The notes under the pieces: generated by a model | What the model was told of the DNA's origin: nothing | The model's input: only the letters and a program-made list of their open reading frames with translations | The model's database searches: none | In this document: positions 35,816-43,982 of the stretch, piece by piece | Position numbering within the stretch: position 1 is the first letter of the stretch | Layout of the letters: every line of letters begins with the position of its first letter | Assembly (NCBI GenBank): GCA_031271045.1 | Contig: JAISWO010000010.1 | Span: forward strand, 1 to 54,165 | Origin: Tannerellaceae bacterium | GTDB taxonomy: Bacteria; Bacteroidota; Bacteroidia; Bacteroidales; Tannerellaceae | Length of the DNA stretch: 54,165 bases | Direction of reading: 5' to 3' | Translations under genes and position numbers: made by a program

Positions 35816-36172
35816 ACGCAATGCATAATACTTGTAAATATTCTACCGCCGGAAGTTACGTATTGCGTAATACTCGCAAATATCTTATTTTCGATAGTTA
35901 CGCACTGCGCAGTATTTGTAAATATCCTGTTTTTAGCAGTTCCGCAATGCGTATTACTTGCAAAAATGCTGTTTTTGGCAGATGCGTAACGCGTAATATG
36001 TGTAAAATTTATGTTTTCGGTAGTTGTGCAATGCGGATATTCAAAAAATCATCCTGTTTTCGACAGGTATGCATTGCGCACTATCTGAAAATATATTCCT
36101 TGCGATAATCACGCATTGCGCACTGCCCGAAAATATCCTGCTCGGAACAGTTACGCAAGGCGGAACAGCTTA
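35816..36172. repeat. Tandem array 4: nine degenerate 42-bp units
   Basis: The dyad core of each unit begins at 35816, 35858, 35900, 35942, 35984, 36026, 36069, 36111 and 36153; every interval is 42 bp except one of 43. The consensus is near TTACGCAATGCGTAAT (arms ACGCA and TGCGT), followed by TTGyAAATAT and a TTTT/CGG stretch. Units have diverged strongly in sequence while keeping their spacing. Confidence 0.9.
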
Positions 36173-36182
36173 AAAAAAACAT

Positions 36183-36207
36183 AAACAAAGACGTTGCGTC
36201 TTTGTTT
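36183..36207. terminator. 11-bp hairpin at the end of array 4
   Basis: AAACAAAGACG pairs perfectly with CGTCTTTGTTT across a 3-nt loop. T-rich sequence follows on both strands (eight T on the minus side), so it can act as a terminator either way. It separates array 4 from the promoter at 36224. Confidence 0.55.
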
Positions 36208-36223
36208 TATTCAATAATAGCGG

Positions 36224-36232
36224 TATATTTGT
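36224..36232 (+). promoter_or_regulatory. -7 box of the 36269 gene
   Basis: TATATTTGT matches TAnnTTTG and lies 36 bp before the ATG, about 55 bp after the last array 4 unit. Confidence 0.65.
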
Positions 36233-36268
36233 ATGGTTTTTTTAAGTACAAACGAAAAATGAAGGGAT

Positions 36269-37411
36269 ATGAAAAAAGTAAACAAATTTATCAGGCTCGT
36301 CCGGCGTTTTCGCAATAGCGACCATTATGAATTTTACAAGGAAATCATCCGGTTTGCCATGAGGTATAAAGAAGACATGGGCGAACTGCGCAAGCTATTG
36401 CTGGCCTTCGAAGCGGCCTTCCAGAAGGAAGATAAAATCTTTAAACGCAGCATCCGGTCCTACGAGACGCCGGAGGTGGGCGAGACCAACCAAAAACGTT
36501 TGATCGTCTTCCGGCGTATCAAACTGTACGTCGACGCGGCGCACTACGACAAAAATCCCGCCAAACAGGCCGCCGCTACTGCCCTCGACTTCGTGCTCAA
36601 CAATTTCAAAAGCATCCCCACGGTGACCTCGACCCAGGCAAGCGCCCTGATCATCAATATGATTCAGGACCTCCGCCTGCCTAAATTCGCGACCCACGTC
36701 GCCACCCTCGACCTCACCGATGCCGTCGACGACCTCGAAGCCGCCAACGAAGCCTTCGAAACCATCTATTTCGAACGCGAGCAAAGCCAGGGCAACGCCC
36801 TCCTCGAAGGCAATATGAAGTATGCCCGCCCACTTACCGACAAGGCCGGCAAGAACTTTGCCGAAGGCCTCAATTCATTCTACCTCATCGCCAAACTTGG
36901 CAACAACGCTGCCGACATGGAAATCCTCGGCGCCATCATCGACGGTATCAACAACACCATTCACAATTACGACCGCAAATACGCCCACACCGGCGGCGCC
37001 TCCGGCGGTTCCAAACCCAAGCCCGCCGAACCCGGCATCCCCACCTTCGCCATCGCCGCCCAAGCCGTCACCGATGGCTCGACGATGTACGTCACCCTCA
37101 GTGATCCCGATTCTGCCGCCGACTTCTTCGCCGAAGCCGTCGGCGCCACCCTGATCCTTCTTTTCAACCCCGAAGCCGGCGTCGCGGCTTTCGACCTTTT
37201 CCCCATCACCGGCCTCGAACTCTCGCAGGAAAGCGGCGAAACGGGAAAACCCATCGGCCTGAAAGTCGGCCCCCAGGCCAACAGCGTCTTCACTGTCCCG
37301 ACCCACAACGGCGGCCCCTGCCCCGCCCGGGTCGAGAAAGACGACGTCATCCTCGCCCACCTCACCGGCGCCTTCTACCCCGGAAGCGTCACCGCGGATG
37401 TCTTTAAATAA
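36269..37411 (+). CDS. DUF6261-like protein with extra C-terminal domain
   Basis: The 380-aa protein is a paralogue of the 9555-10328 product over residues 1-245 (RNSDHYEFY, SALIINMIQDLRLP, NEAFETIYF, GNMKYARP, IIDGINNTIHNYD). After a Gly/Pro linker (THTGGASGGSKPKPAEPGIP region, about 243-265) comes a beta-rich C-terminal domain of about 115 residues with no family I know. There is no signal peptide. The gene is monocistronic, C-rich at third positions compared with its neighbours, and directly downstream of array 4. Confidence 0.75.
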   Translation: MKKVNKFIRLVRRFRNSDHYEFYKEIIRFAMRYKEDMGELRKLLLAFEAAFQKEDKIFKRSIRSYETPEVGETNQKRLIVFRRIKLYVDAAHYDKNPAKQAAATALDFVLNNFKSIPTVTSTQASALIINMIQDLRLPKFATHVATLDLTDAVDDLEAANEAFETIYFEREQSQGNALLEGNMKYARPLTDKAGKNFAEGLNSFYLIAKLGNNAADMEILGAIIDGINNTIHNYDRKYAHTGGASGGSKPKPAEPGIPTFAIAAQAVTDGSTMYVTLSDPDSAADFFAEAVGATLILLFNPEAGVAAFDLFPITGLELSQESGETGKPIGLKVGPQANSVFTVPTHNGGPCPARVEKDDVILAHLTGAFYPGSVTADVFK

Positions 37412-37461
37412 GAATAATGTAGACAGTCTATTGGGCTGGGCATGCACTACGCCTCCGGGTG

Positions 37462-39267
37462 TCAGATATTCAACTCGAGGAGGGCGGTGGTGAGGGACAT
37501 ATTGTCGGCTTCGTTGCGGATGGCTATGCGGATGTGTTCGGAGCCGGTCTTGGCGGAGCAATCCTTGATCAGGATGTTGTGACGATGAAGCAGGTGGCAG
37601 CATAGCTCGCGGGCGGTATAGCGGGCGGTGATCTCGCAAAGGAAATAGTTGGCCGACGAGGGAATGACGCGCAGGTAAGAGACGCCTTGCAGGGCGGCAT
37701 AAAAGCGTTCGCGCTCGCGGACAAAACGGCGGCAGGCCTGCTCGTAAGCGTCCTGGTGCTTGACAAAGATCTGCATGAAGAACTCGGCAAAGGAATTGAT
37801 GTTCCATATCGACACCTCGCGCCGGAGGGTTTGGATCAGCTCTGCATCGCCGGAGGCCAAGAATCCTAAACGCAAACCGGGCACGCCGTAGGATTTGGAG
37901 ATGCTCTTGACAACGATCAGATGGGGGTTGGCGGCCAGGAAGTCCGTTCGGAACAGGGTGTAACGCCTCGGCGGGGCGGCAAAGTCGGCAAACGACTCGT
38001 CGACCAGCAGGCGGATGCCCCGGCGGCGGCTCCAGGCAACGAGCTCCAGGAGGTCGTCTTCGCTGAGCAGATGGCCCGACGGATTGTCGGGATTGATGAG
38101 GATGAGCTGGCGGATGTCGCTGTTGTCGAAATGAGCGACGAGGTCGGCTGTCGTGTATGTGAAGTCTTTATTGGCCGGGCGGTAGACGACGCAGTTGTCG
38201 GCCGGCAGGCGGTTCGGGTATTCGTCGAAAGTGGGCAGGACGATGCCCGTACGAACGTTGTTGTGCAGCAGGAAGGCCCGGATCAGCTCGGCGGCTCCGT
38301 TTCCGGCGACCATCTGCGCGGGGCGAATGCCTGTGAAACGCGCCGCCAGCTGTGCGTTGACCTCCATTCCCGAAGGGTAGGCCGTCAAGAGGATGCGGAA
38401 GTTCGATTCCATTTCTTCCAGCAACTTCTCGCTGGGGAAATACGGATTCACCAAGTAACAGAAATCCGTCATCTCGGGGAAACGCCAGTATCCGCCATAG
38501 CGTTGCCCGTAAAGGGCGGGCGCGTCGTCCTCGGCGGCAAACAGGGCTTCGGCATTGTGAAGGTCCTGCACGTCGTCTATCTCGTACCACTTCTCGCCGG
38601 CGAGAGGGAGGGCTTTCAGATGGGGATTATCTAAGAGGGAGATGACGCGCAACACCTGTTCGTAATACTCGTTATTGCCCAACGCCCGGCAGTAGGCTTC
38701 GAGGAAGGGAACGTATTTGCCGGCCGAGAAGGTGGCGCTGAACTTATAGATGTTGACCGTCTTGTAGTAGCGTTCTTTCTCGCTGTACCGGAAGGCTTTC
38801 TTGGGTATGAAATTGAGGATGTTGTTGTCTTTGTCCAGGGTGACGACCGTCCCGTCCATCCAGCTCTGGTACTTGGCCACGACGGTGAGGTTGGGGTAGG
38901 GGTTGTCCAGTAGCTTGCGCAGGATCCCGGGCGAGAAGATGAGGTCGGACTCGAGCAGGAGGGTATCGTCCTGGGTCAGGTATTCGCGGGCTAAGTAGAG
39001 GGAATAGATGTTGTTCGTCTTGTCGTAGATCGGGTTCTCGACATAGATGACGGGCGTTCCGCGAAAGTTGTCGCCGACAAGGCGGCGCACGTTCTCGCCC
39101 TTGTAACCGATGACCAGGATGATCCGCCGGAGGTTTACCTCGCAGAGTTGGTCGAGCATTCGTTCGATCAACGTTCGCGAGTGTACGCGGATCATGCACT
39201 TGGTGTTTTCGCGGGTAAAATCTCCCAGGCGTTTACCCATGCCTGCGGCCAGAATGATTGCTTGCAT
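37462..39267 (-). CDS. Nucleotidyltransferase-aminotransferase fusion
   Basis: This 601-aa two-domain enzyme has an N-terminal (1-235) LicC-like nucleotidyltransferase (IILAAGMGKRLGD; metal-binding-type LLLESDLIFS near 104-113) and a C-terminal (about 265-601) PLP fold-type I enzyme of the HisC/CobD group: NPDNPSG (392-398), LLVDESFAD (Asp423) and SISKSYGVPGLRLG with the PLP lysine K458. It could make an amino-alcohol or aminopolyol phosphate and activate it as a CDP derivative; that substrate is inference. The start MQAIILAAG lies 5 nt after the upstream stop. An open frame 199 codons longer exists but lies within the radical SAM gene in another frame. Confidence 0.88.
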   Translation of the reverse strand: MQAIILAAGMGKRLGDFTRENTKCMIRVHSRTLIERMLDQLCEVNLRRIILVIGYKGENVRRLVGDNFRGTPVIYVENPIYDKTNNIYSLYLAREYLTQDDTLLLESDLIFSPGILRKLLDNPYPNLTVVAKYQSWMDGTVVTLDKDNNILNFIPKKAFRYSEKERYYKTVNIYKFSATFSAGKYVPFLEAYCRALGNNEYYEQVLRVISLLDNPHLKALPLAGEKWYEIDDVQDLHNAEALFAAEDDAPALYGQRYGGYWRFPEMTDFCYLVNPYFPSEKLLEEMESNFRILLTAYPSGMEVNAQLAARFTGIRPAQMVAGNGAAELIRAFLLHNNVRTGIVLPTFDEYPNRLPADNCVVYRPANKDFTYTTADLVAHFDNSDIRQLILINPDNPSGHLLSEDDLLELVAWSRRRGIRLLVDESFADFAAPPRRYTLFRTDFLAANPHLIVVKSISKSYGVPGLRLGFLASGDAELIQTLRREVSIWNINSFAEFFMQIFVKHQDAYEQACRRFVRERERFYAALQGVSYLRVIPSSANYFLCEITARYTARELCCHLLHRHNILIKDCSAKTGSEHIRIAIRNEADNMSLTTALLELNI

Positions 39268-39272
39268 CTGCT

Positions 39273-41396
39273 TTATGGTTTTATATAGGTTGGTTTGTGC
39301 AGCACGGCGGGTTTGCCCATCAGGCTGCGTATTTTGTTCCGGATGGCCCACGCGAGCGGGATGCGGATATATTTTTTCATCACCGGCGAGGCTGTGCCGA
39401 CCATCCAGCAGTTTTTGGGGCAGTTGTACACCTGCCGGCGTACCTTGTCGGCCTGTCGGCTCTCCCAGATGGTTTGGAAGTCGGTTGTCCGGATGTTTCC
39501 CATTGTTTCCTTCCAATACTTTTCTTCCAGCCCGTTGCAGGGATAGACGTCGCCATAGGGTTCGACAAAGAAATTGACCAAGCCGGCTTCGCAGGGCAGC
39601 AGCCGCCGGCGTCCTTCGATGTAGTGGATCAGGCCCATATTGAAGAAGGCGCGGAACCAGGACTTTGGATGACTTTCCTTCAGTTGCAGGTCGACGAGTT
39701 TCGCGAAGTTGCGGCATACTTCGTCCTTGTTGGTGATCTCGTTGTCGTATTTGTGGAAGTAATACGAGTTGTGGAAGGCGGCCGTTGCAAATTCCATTCC
39801 GAGTGAATGGGAGAGTTCGTAGAGTTTGAGCATATCGGCCGAGTTGTTGTTGGACACCGTGCATCCGAAGCCGATGTCTTTGACGCCCATCTCGCGCAGT
39901 TTCCCGAGTGTGCGGATGGCTTTGGCAAATCCTCCGGGCCGGCCGCGCAGTTCGTCGTTCTTCTCTTCCAATCCTTCGATGCTGATGCGGATACCGATCT
40001 GGGGGAAGCGTTCCGCCAGGGCGATCAGCTTGTCATCAAACCATCCGGAGGTAGAGATCACCACGCGAGGCGAGCGGGTGAAGCAGGCGCTCACCACCTC
40101 TTCCAGATCGTCGCGCACGAACGGCTCGCCTCCGGTGAGATTGATGAACTTCACCTTCGGCAGGCGGCGTATCTCGTCGGCTGTAATCTCCTTTTCGCGC
40201 ATCGTTGGGTGGGCCCAGATGTTGCACATCTTGCAGCGCATCGGGCAGCGGTAGGTCAGGATGATGCACATGTCTGTCGGCGGGGCGACGGGGTGGAGCA
40301 GGTGTTCGTAGACGCGGACCGTTTCCTGTGCGATCGTATCCCAGTCGTAGCGGGAGAGGTCGTAGTCCTGGTCCGTATTCTTTTTCCGGAGCTGGGCGGA
40401 GATCTTCATCGTCAGGTCGTCGCGACTGTCCCACTGGAAGTAAGAATCGGCGGCTAAGTTGACGGCCAGGTTTGCCGGTATGTTGCTTACGACGATCTTC
40501 CGTCGGTAGCTCATGGCTTCGAGCAGGGTGATCGGCAGTCCCTCGTGCGAGGACGGGAGGACAAACAGGGCGGCGTTCGCATAAAGCTCAGCCAGGTCCT
40601 TGCCCTTGATCATGCCGGTCAGCGTCACGTTGTTCTCCCTTGCTTTGATTTTCAGATTGCGGGAGTAGGCCGTTTCAAAGTCCGAGTCCCCGGCAATGAC
40701 TAAGCGGTAGTCAGCCTGTTCGCCGAGTTGCAGCCAGGCGTCGATCAGATGGCCGAAGTTCTTCTCCGGCACAAAGCGTCCGACGGCCAGTATATATTTG
40801 CCCGGCTCCAGGCCCAGCCTGCCCAGATACGGATGGTCCGGCGACAAGCCTCCGGCAGGTCGGTTCACTCCGTTATATATCAACCGCACATGCTGCGTAC
40901 GGCGGTACTTACTTTCCAGGATACCGGCAATGTGGGAAGAAATTACGATGATTTCGTCGGCCAGCCGGGCAGCGAAGTATTCACCTGTCCGTAGTACCAG
41001 CTTGGCAAAAGGCCCCCACTTCTCGCGTGCATAGTCAGGGCCGTGGTGGGTGACGACGACGCGCAGCCCCAACAGTTTGGCGACCGGTACGACAATGGCG
41101 GGGCCGATGCCGTGGATATGCAGGATGTCCGCTCCCGTCAGGCGGGCGTAAAAGGCGCAGATCAAGGTATGGACGGCGCTCTCAATGCCTGAGATCCTGG
41201 GCACCCAGATGTCCTTAAACCTGACCCGTCCGTAGTTCCTGACCGAAGGATCGCTCACGTATCCGGTCCGGCGGATAACGGTAATATCTAAATCTTCCTC
41301 AATGGCGGTGATCCGGGGATACAATTCTTCGCAATGTGTTTCGATTCCTCCCTGTATGCCGGGAAATCCCCGGGTACCGCATACTGTTATTTTCAT
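39273..41396 (-). CDS. Glycosyltransferase family 4-radical SAM fusion
   Basis: The 707-aa protein joins two enzymes in one frame. Residues 1-370 form a GT4 glycosyltransferase: GTRGFPGIQGGIETH at the start, the NDP-sugar site AVGRFVPEKNF, and the EX7E motif in HEGLPITLLEAM (Glu285/Glu293). Residues 375-707 are a radical SAM enzyme: CxxxCxxC at 384/388/391 (YRCPMRCKMCNIW), NLTGGEPF (about 418-425), and a C-terminal SPASM-like cysteine set (about 601, 619, 658, 662; VEPYGDVYPCNG, CPKNC). The start overlaps the upstream glycosyltransferase stop by 4 nt. The radical SAM substrate is unknown. Confidence 0.88.
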   Translation of the reverse strand: MKITVCGTRGFPGIQGGIETHCEELYPRITAIEEDLDITVIRRTGYVSDPSVRNYGRVRFKDIWVPRISGIESAVHTLICAFYARLTGADILHIHGIGPAIVVPVAKLLGLRVVVTHHGPDYAREKWGPFAKLVLRTGEYFAARLADEIIVISSHIAGILESKYRRTQHVRLIYNGVNRPAGGLSPDHPYLGRLGLEPGKYILAVGRFVPEKNFGHLIDAWLQLGEQADYRLVIAGDSDFETAYSRNLKIKARENNVTLTGMIKGKDLAELYANAALFVLPSSHEGLPITLLEAMSYRRKIVVSNIPANLAVNLAADSYFQWDSRDDLTMKISAQLRKKNTDQDYDLSRYDWDTIAQETVRVYEHLLHPVAPPTDMCIILTYRCPMRCKMCNIWAHPTMREKEITADEIRRLPKVKFINLTGGEPFVRDDLEEVVSACFTRSPRVVISTSGWFDDKLIALAERFPQIGIRISIEGLEEKNDELRGRPGGFAKAIRTLGKLREMGVKDIGFGCTVSNNNSADMLKLYELSHSLGMEFATAAFHNSYYFHKYDNEITNKDEVCRNFAKLVDLQLKESHPKSWFRAFFNMGLIHYIEGRRRLLPCEAGLVNFFVEPYGDVYPCNGLEEKYWKETMGNIRTTDFQTIWESRQADKVRRQVYNCPKNCWMVGTASPVMKKYIRIPLAWAIRNKIRSLMGKPAVLHKPTYIKP

Positions 41397-42622
41397 AGTC
41401 TTTCTTTATTATAATGTATAACCTCGTTGTAAAGCGTAATCAACTTCTGATAGTACGCTTCTCCGGCAAAATGCCTCCGGGCAAAAGACTGTGCTTCCCC
41501 GCACATAGCTGCATAGGCTTCGGGAAAAAGTGACAGGGCTTTCGTTATGGTTTGTTTCAACTGCTCAACCGACGAAGGCTCGAACAGGAATCCGTTGACG
41601 CCATCTTCGATAAACTCCGGAATCCCGCCGATACGACTGCCGATAGCCGGCGTACCCAAGGTATAGGCTTCGATGATGACCAGTGTATTGTTCTCGTACC
41701 ATTCGGAGGGGACGACGACGAAGCGGGCTTTCCGGATGACGTCGCGCAACGCTTCTCCCGACAGGAAACCGGTGAACTCAATGTTCGGGCGGCTCTGTGC
41801 CTTCAATGTGTCCAGCAGGGGACCTGTGCCTGCGATCTTCAACCTCACGCCGGGAAGGGCTTCTACGGCTTTCATCAATACGGGGATGCCTTTCTCTTCC
41901 GAGATGCGCCCCAGGTAGAGCAGGTAATCTTCTTTCTCCGGCGCTTTCTCCGGCGCCATAAGCGTAAAGTTGAACAAGACGGACGACCGCCCCTCGTAGC
42001 GGGAGGAAAACTCCATGTGCTTCCCGTAAGCAAACCGACCGACAAAGATAAACCGGTCGACATACGTAAAGGGCGAGATAATGTATTTCCTGAAATAACT
42101 GTCCAGCGTCAGCATCAAACTGTTGAACAAACTGCCCTTGGAGCAACGGCGTATCAGGCACTGATAGTAGCGATCGCCCCGGCATTGTTCGCAAATCCTC
42201 CCTTTGCCGTCGAGGAAGAGATAGGCCGGACAGATCAGGCGATGGTCGTGCGCCGTCATGACAACCGGGACTCGGTGTTTCCGCAATACCGGCAGGATGG
42301 ATACCGACAGGCTGTTAAACAACAGGTGGATATGGGCTATGTCGGGCTTCTCGCGCCGGAGCAGCCGGTCTAATTGTTTGGCTGCACTGCGATTGTAAAA
42401 GAAGGAAGGCGCTTGCCGGAGCTTGGTCAGGAACCCGGATTGGGAGGGCTCGGCGTAATTGGCGAAATAAGCGTCGTAAGGCGTCCGGCGGTTCTGCGGA
42501 TGATGGATACAGAAGGGTATCACCTGGTGGCCGTGCGCTTCCAGCAATTCTATGGTTTGGAAGAATACCGTTTCCGAACCTCCTTTCGGATAGAAATATT
42601 TATTGATTTGCAATACTTTCAT
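41393..42622 (-). CDS. Family 4 glycosyltransferase
   Basis: The 409-aa enzyme has a GT4 GT-B fold: INKYFYPKGGSETVFF at the acceptor-side start, a cysteine-rich insert (CEQCRGDRYYQCLIRRC, about 140-157), LYLGRISEEKGI in the donor domain and the EX7E pair in SEWYENNTLVIIEAY. The donor and acceptor are not deducible. It overlaps the polymerase gene by 23 nt and the fusion gene by 4 nt. Confidence 0.9.
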   Translation of the reverse strand: MKVLQINKYFYPKGGSETVFFQTIELLEAHGHQVIPFCIHHPQNRRTPYDAYFANYAEPSQSGFLTKLRQAPSFFYNRSAAKQLDRLLRREKPDIAHIHLLFNSLSVSILPVLRKHRVPVVMTAHDHRLICPAYLFLDGKGRICEQCRGDRYYQCLIRRCSKGSLFNSLMLTLDSYFRKYIISPFTYVDRFIFVGRFAYGKHMEFSSRYEGRSSVLFNFTLMAPEKAPEKEDYLLYLGRISEEKGIPVLMKAVEALPGVRLKIAGTGPLLDTLKAQSRPNIEFTGFLSGEALRDVIRKARFVVVPSEWYENNTLVIIEAYTLGTPAIGSRIGGIPEFIEDGVNGFLFEPSSVEQLKQTITKALSLFPEAYAAMCGEAQSFARRHFAGEAYYQKLITLYNEVIHYNKERL

Positions 42623-43883
42623 GTTCTGTGTTTACTTCTTCAGGTTCATGTTCAGGTTTATGTTTCATTTCCTGATGCTGCGATTTCATCTGCGAAACAA
42701 CCAATCCTAACAGCATCATCACAAAGAACCCCCGGTTGGAGATGAACGTCGAGTCGGTTGTCCCGTCTATACCCAGGAACCCCATGATCAATGCGATGAT
42801 GATGACCATGTGCAGATCTCCGGTTTTTTTATAGAAGTAGAACGCCCGCCGGCACACGTAAAACCAGAATAAAAGGCATAACAGGATACCCGCAACTCCG
42901 AATTGAGCCAGCGAAGGATAATAAGCGTCTGCAATGAAGCTGTAATAACCCTTTGTAATTCCCCAAACGCCGTCTATGCCGTAGTCTCCATAGATATGCG
43001 AATAATAAACGCCCGACGAATAGGTTGCATAACTGGCAAGTCCGCTCCCGAACGGGAAATAATCGCGCAGTATTTCCGGCGAAGTAACATAGAGTACGTA
43101 CCGGGCAATCATATCTTCTTCGACCTCTCCCGTCACCGCCTGGTAAAAATAAAAAGTAATCTTATCCCAAGCTACAAGCACAACGGCGGCAAACATACAG
43201 GCGATAATCAAAATGTTGCGGATATTCCACTTGAAATGCCGTCCATCGGAAAAGAATAACATCATAAAGACCGACAGGGCGTAAAAGCCATAGAACTTGG
43301 AACGGCCCGACAGGATGCCGACCGAGAGCAGTAACAGGAAGGTCATCTTCTCCAAGGCCGTAAACCGGCTGCAATAGAGATAGCAGAGCGAAGTGATGGT
43401 GACGGCTGCCGCATAAAAAGTCTCGTGCGACATCAACAGCCAGATCATGCCCGGATAAAACAGATCCAAAACGCCGACCGCAAACAACACCGACCATAAG
43501 ATGAGGGATACCGACTTCAAAACCTCCTTTTGATGCCTGTCAAACCGGGGGGCTATCGAATAAACACAGAAAAAAGCCAGGTAAGGTTTCGTCTGGATAA
43601 ATAAGTCATTCAAAATACCTGCCGGCGCATTACTGTGAATATACAGCGAATAGCAGAGATAAAAGACGAATACGCCGAGCGTCACGAGGAACGCCTTGTT
43701 GATCTCCCAATCCTTCGTCCGGAACAGATACGTGAAGAAAAGAAGGAAAAGGCACAAGGCGCATATCTCGTCGGTATAGTCAAAACCGGTGTTGTCTACG
43801 ATGAAGTTATAGAGCAGAACGCCGAAGGTTAACGTGAACAAAAACAGGGCATAAAAGTATTTATTTATATATGTTTGTGTCAT
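42600..43883 (-). CDS. O-antigen polymerase/ligase-like membrane protein
   Basis: The 427-aa protein has about 11-12 hydrophobic segments and a large periplasmic loop late in the protein (about 275-330, containing DYFPFGSGLASYATYSSGVYY), the general plan of Wzy polymerases and WaaL ligases. Sequence alone does not separate the two. Start MTQTYINKYF is preferred over an ATG 13 codons earlier because the extra residues are not membrane-like. It heads the four-gene glycan operon; no flippase gene is in the window. Confidence 0.8.
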   Translation of the reverse strand: MTQTYINKYFYALFLFTLTFGVLLYNFIVDNTGFDYTDEICALCLFLLFFTYLFRTKDWEINKAFLVTLGVFVFYLCYSLYIHSNAPAGILNDLFIQTKPYLAFFCVYSIAPRFDRHQKEVLKSVSLILWSVLFAVGVLDLFYPGMIWLLMSHETFYAAAVTITSLCYLYCSRFTALEKMTFLLLLSVGILSGRSKFYGFYALSVFMMLFFSDGRHFKWNIRNILIIACMFAAVVLVAWDKITFYFYQAVTGEVEEDMIARYVLYVTSPEILRDYFPFGSGLASYATYSSGVYYSHIYGDYGIDGVWGITKGYYSFIADAYYPSLAQFGVAGILLCLLFWFYVCRRAFYFYKKTGDLHMVIIIALIMGFLGIDGTTDSTFISNRGFFVMMLLGLVVSQMKSQHQEMKHKPEHEPEEVNTEHESIANQ

Positions 43884-43945
43884 TCTATATCGTAAGTTTA
43901 CTACTCCTATTAAACGCGGCAACCTATTTTTTAGTATATAATCGT

Positions 43946-43954
43946 TACCTTTGC
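43946..43954 (+). promoter_or_regulatory. -7 box of the DUF4271-yidD operon
   Basis: TACCTTTGC matches TAnnTTTG, 28 bp before the DUF4271 ATG. Confidence 0.65.
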
Positions 43955-43982
43955 GCGAATGAAATCGTAAAACCTTTCCCCA

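Larger units (their letters stand above)
35561..36268. other. Divergent intergenic region with array 4
   Basis: These 708 bp separate the leftward lipoprotein gene from the rightward DUF6261-like gene. They contain the lipoprotein promoter (35631-35639), about 175 bp without recognisable features, array 4, an 11-bp hairpin and the promoter at 36224. Short open frames here are repeat translations. Confidence 0.8.

Noticed and set aside
1..36172. CRISPR arrays
   Set aside because: Units are contiguous with no variable spacers, and no cas genes are present.
39268..39864. 199-residue N-terminal extension of the nucleotidyltransferase fusion
   Set aside because: It lies inside the radical SAM gene in another frame, is Arg/Gln/His-rich and unlike the family; MQAIILAAG is the true start.
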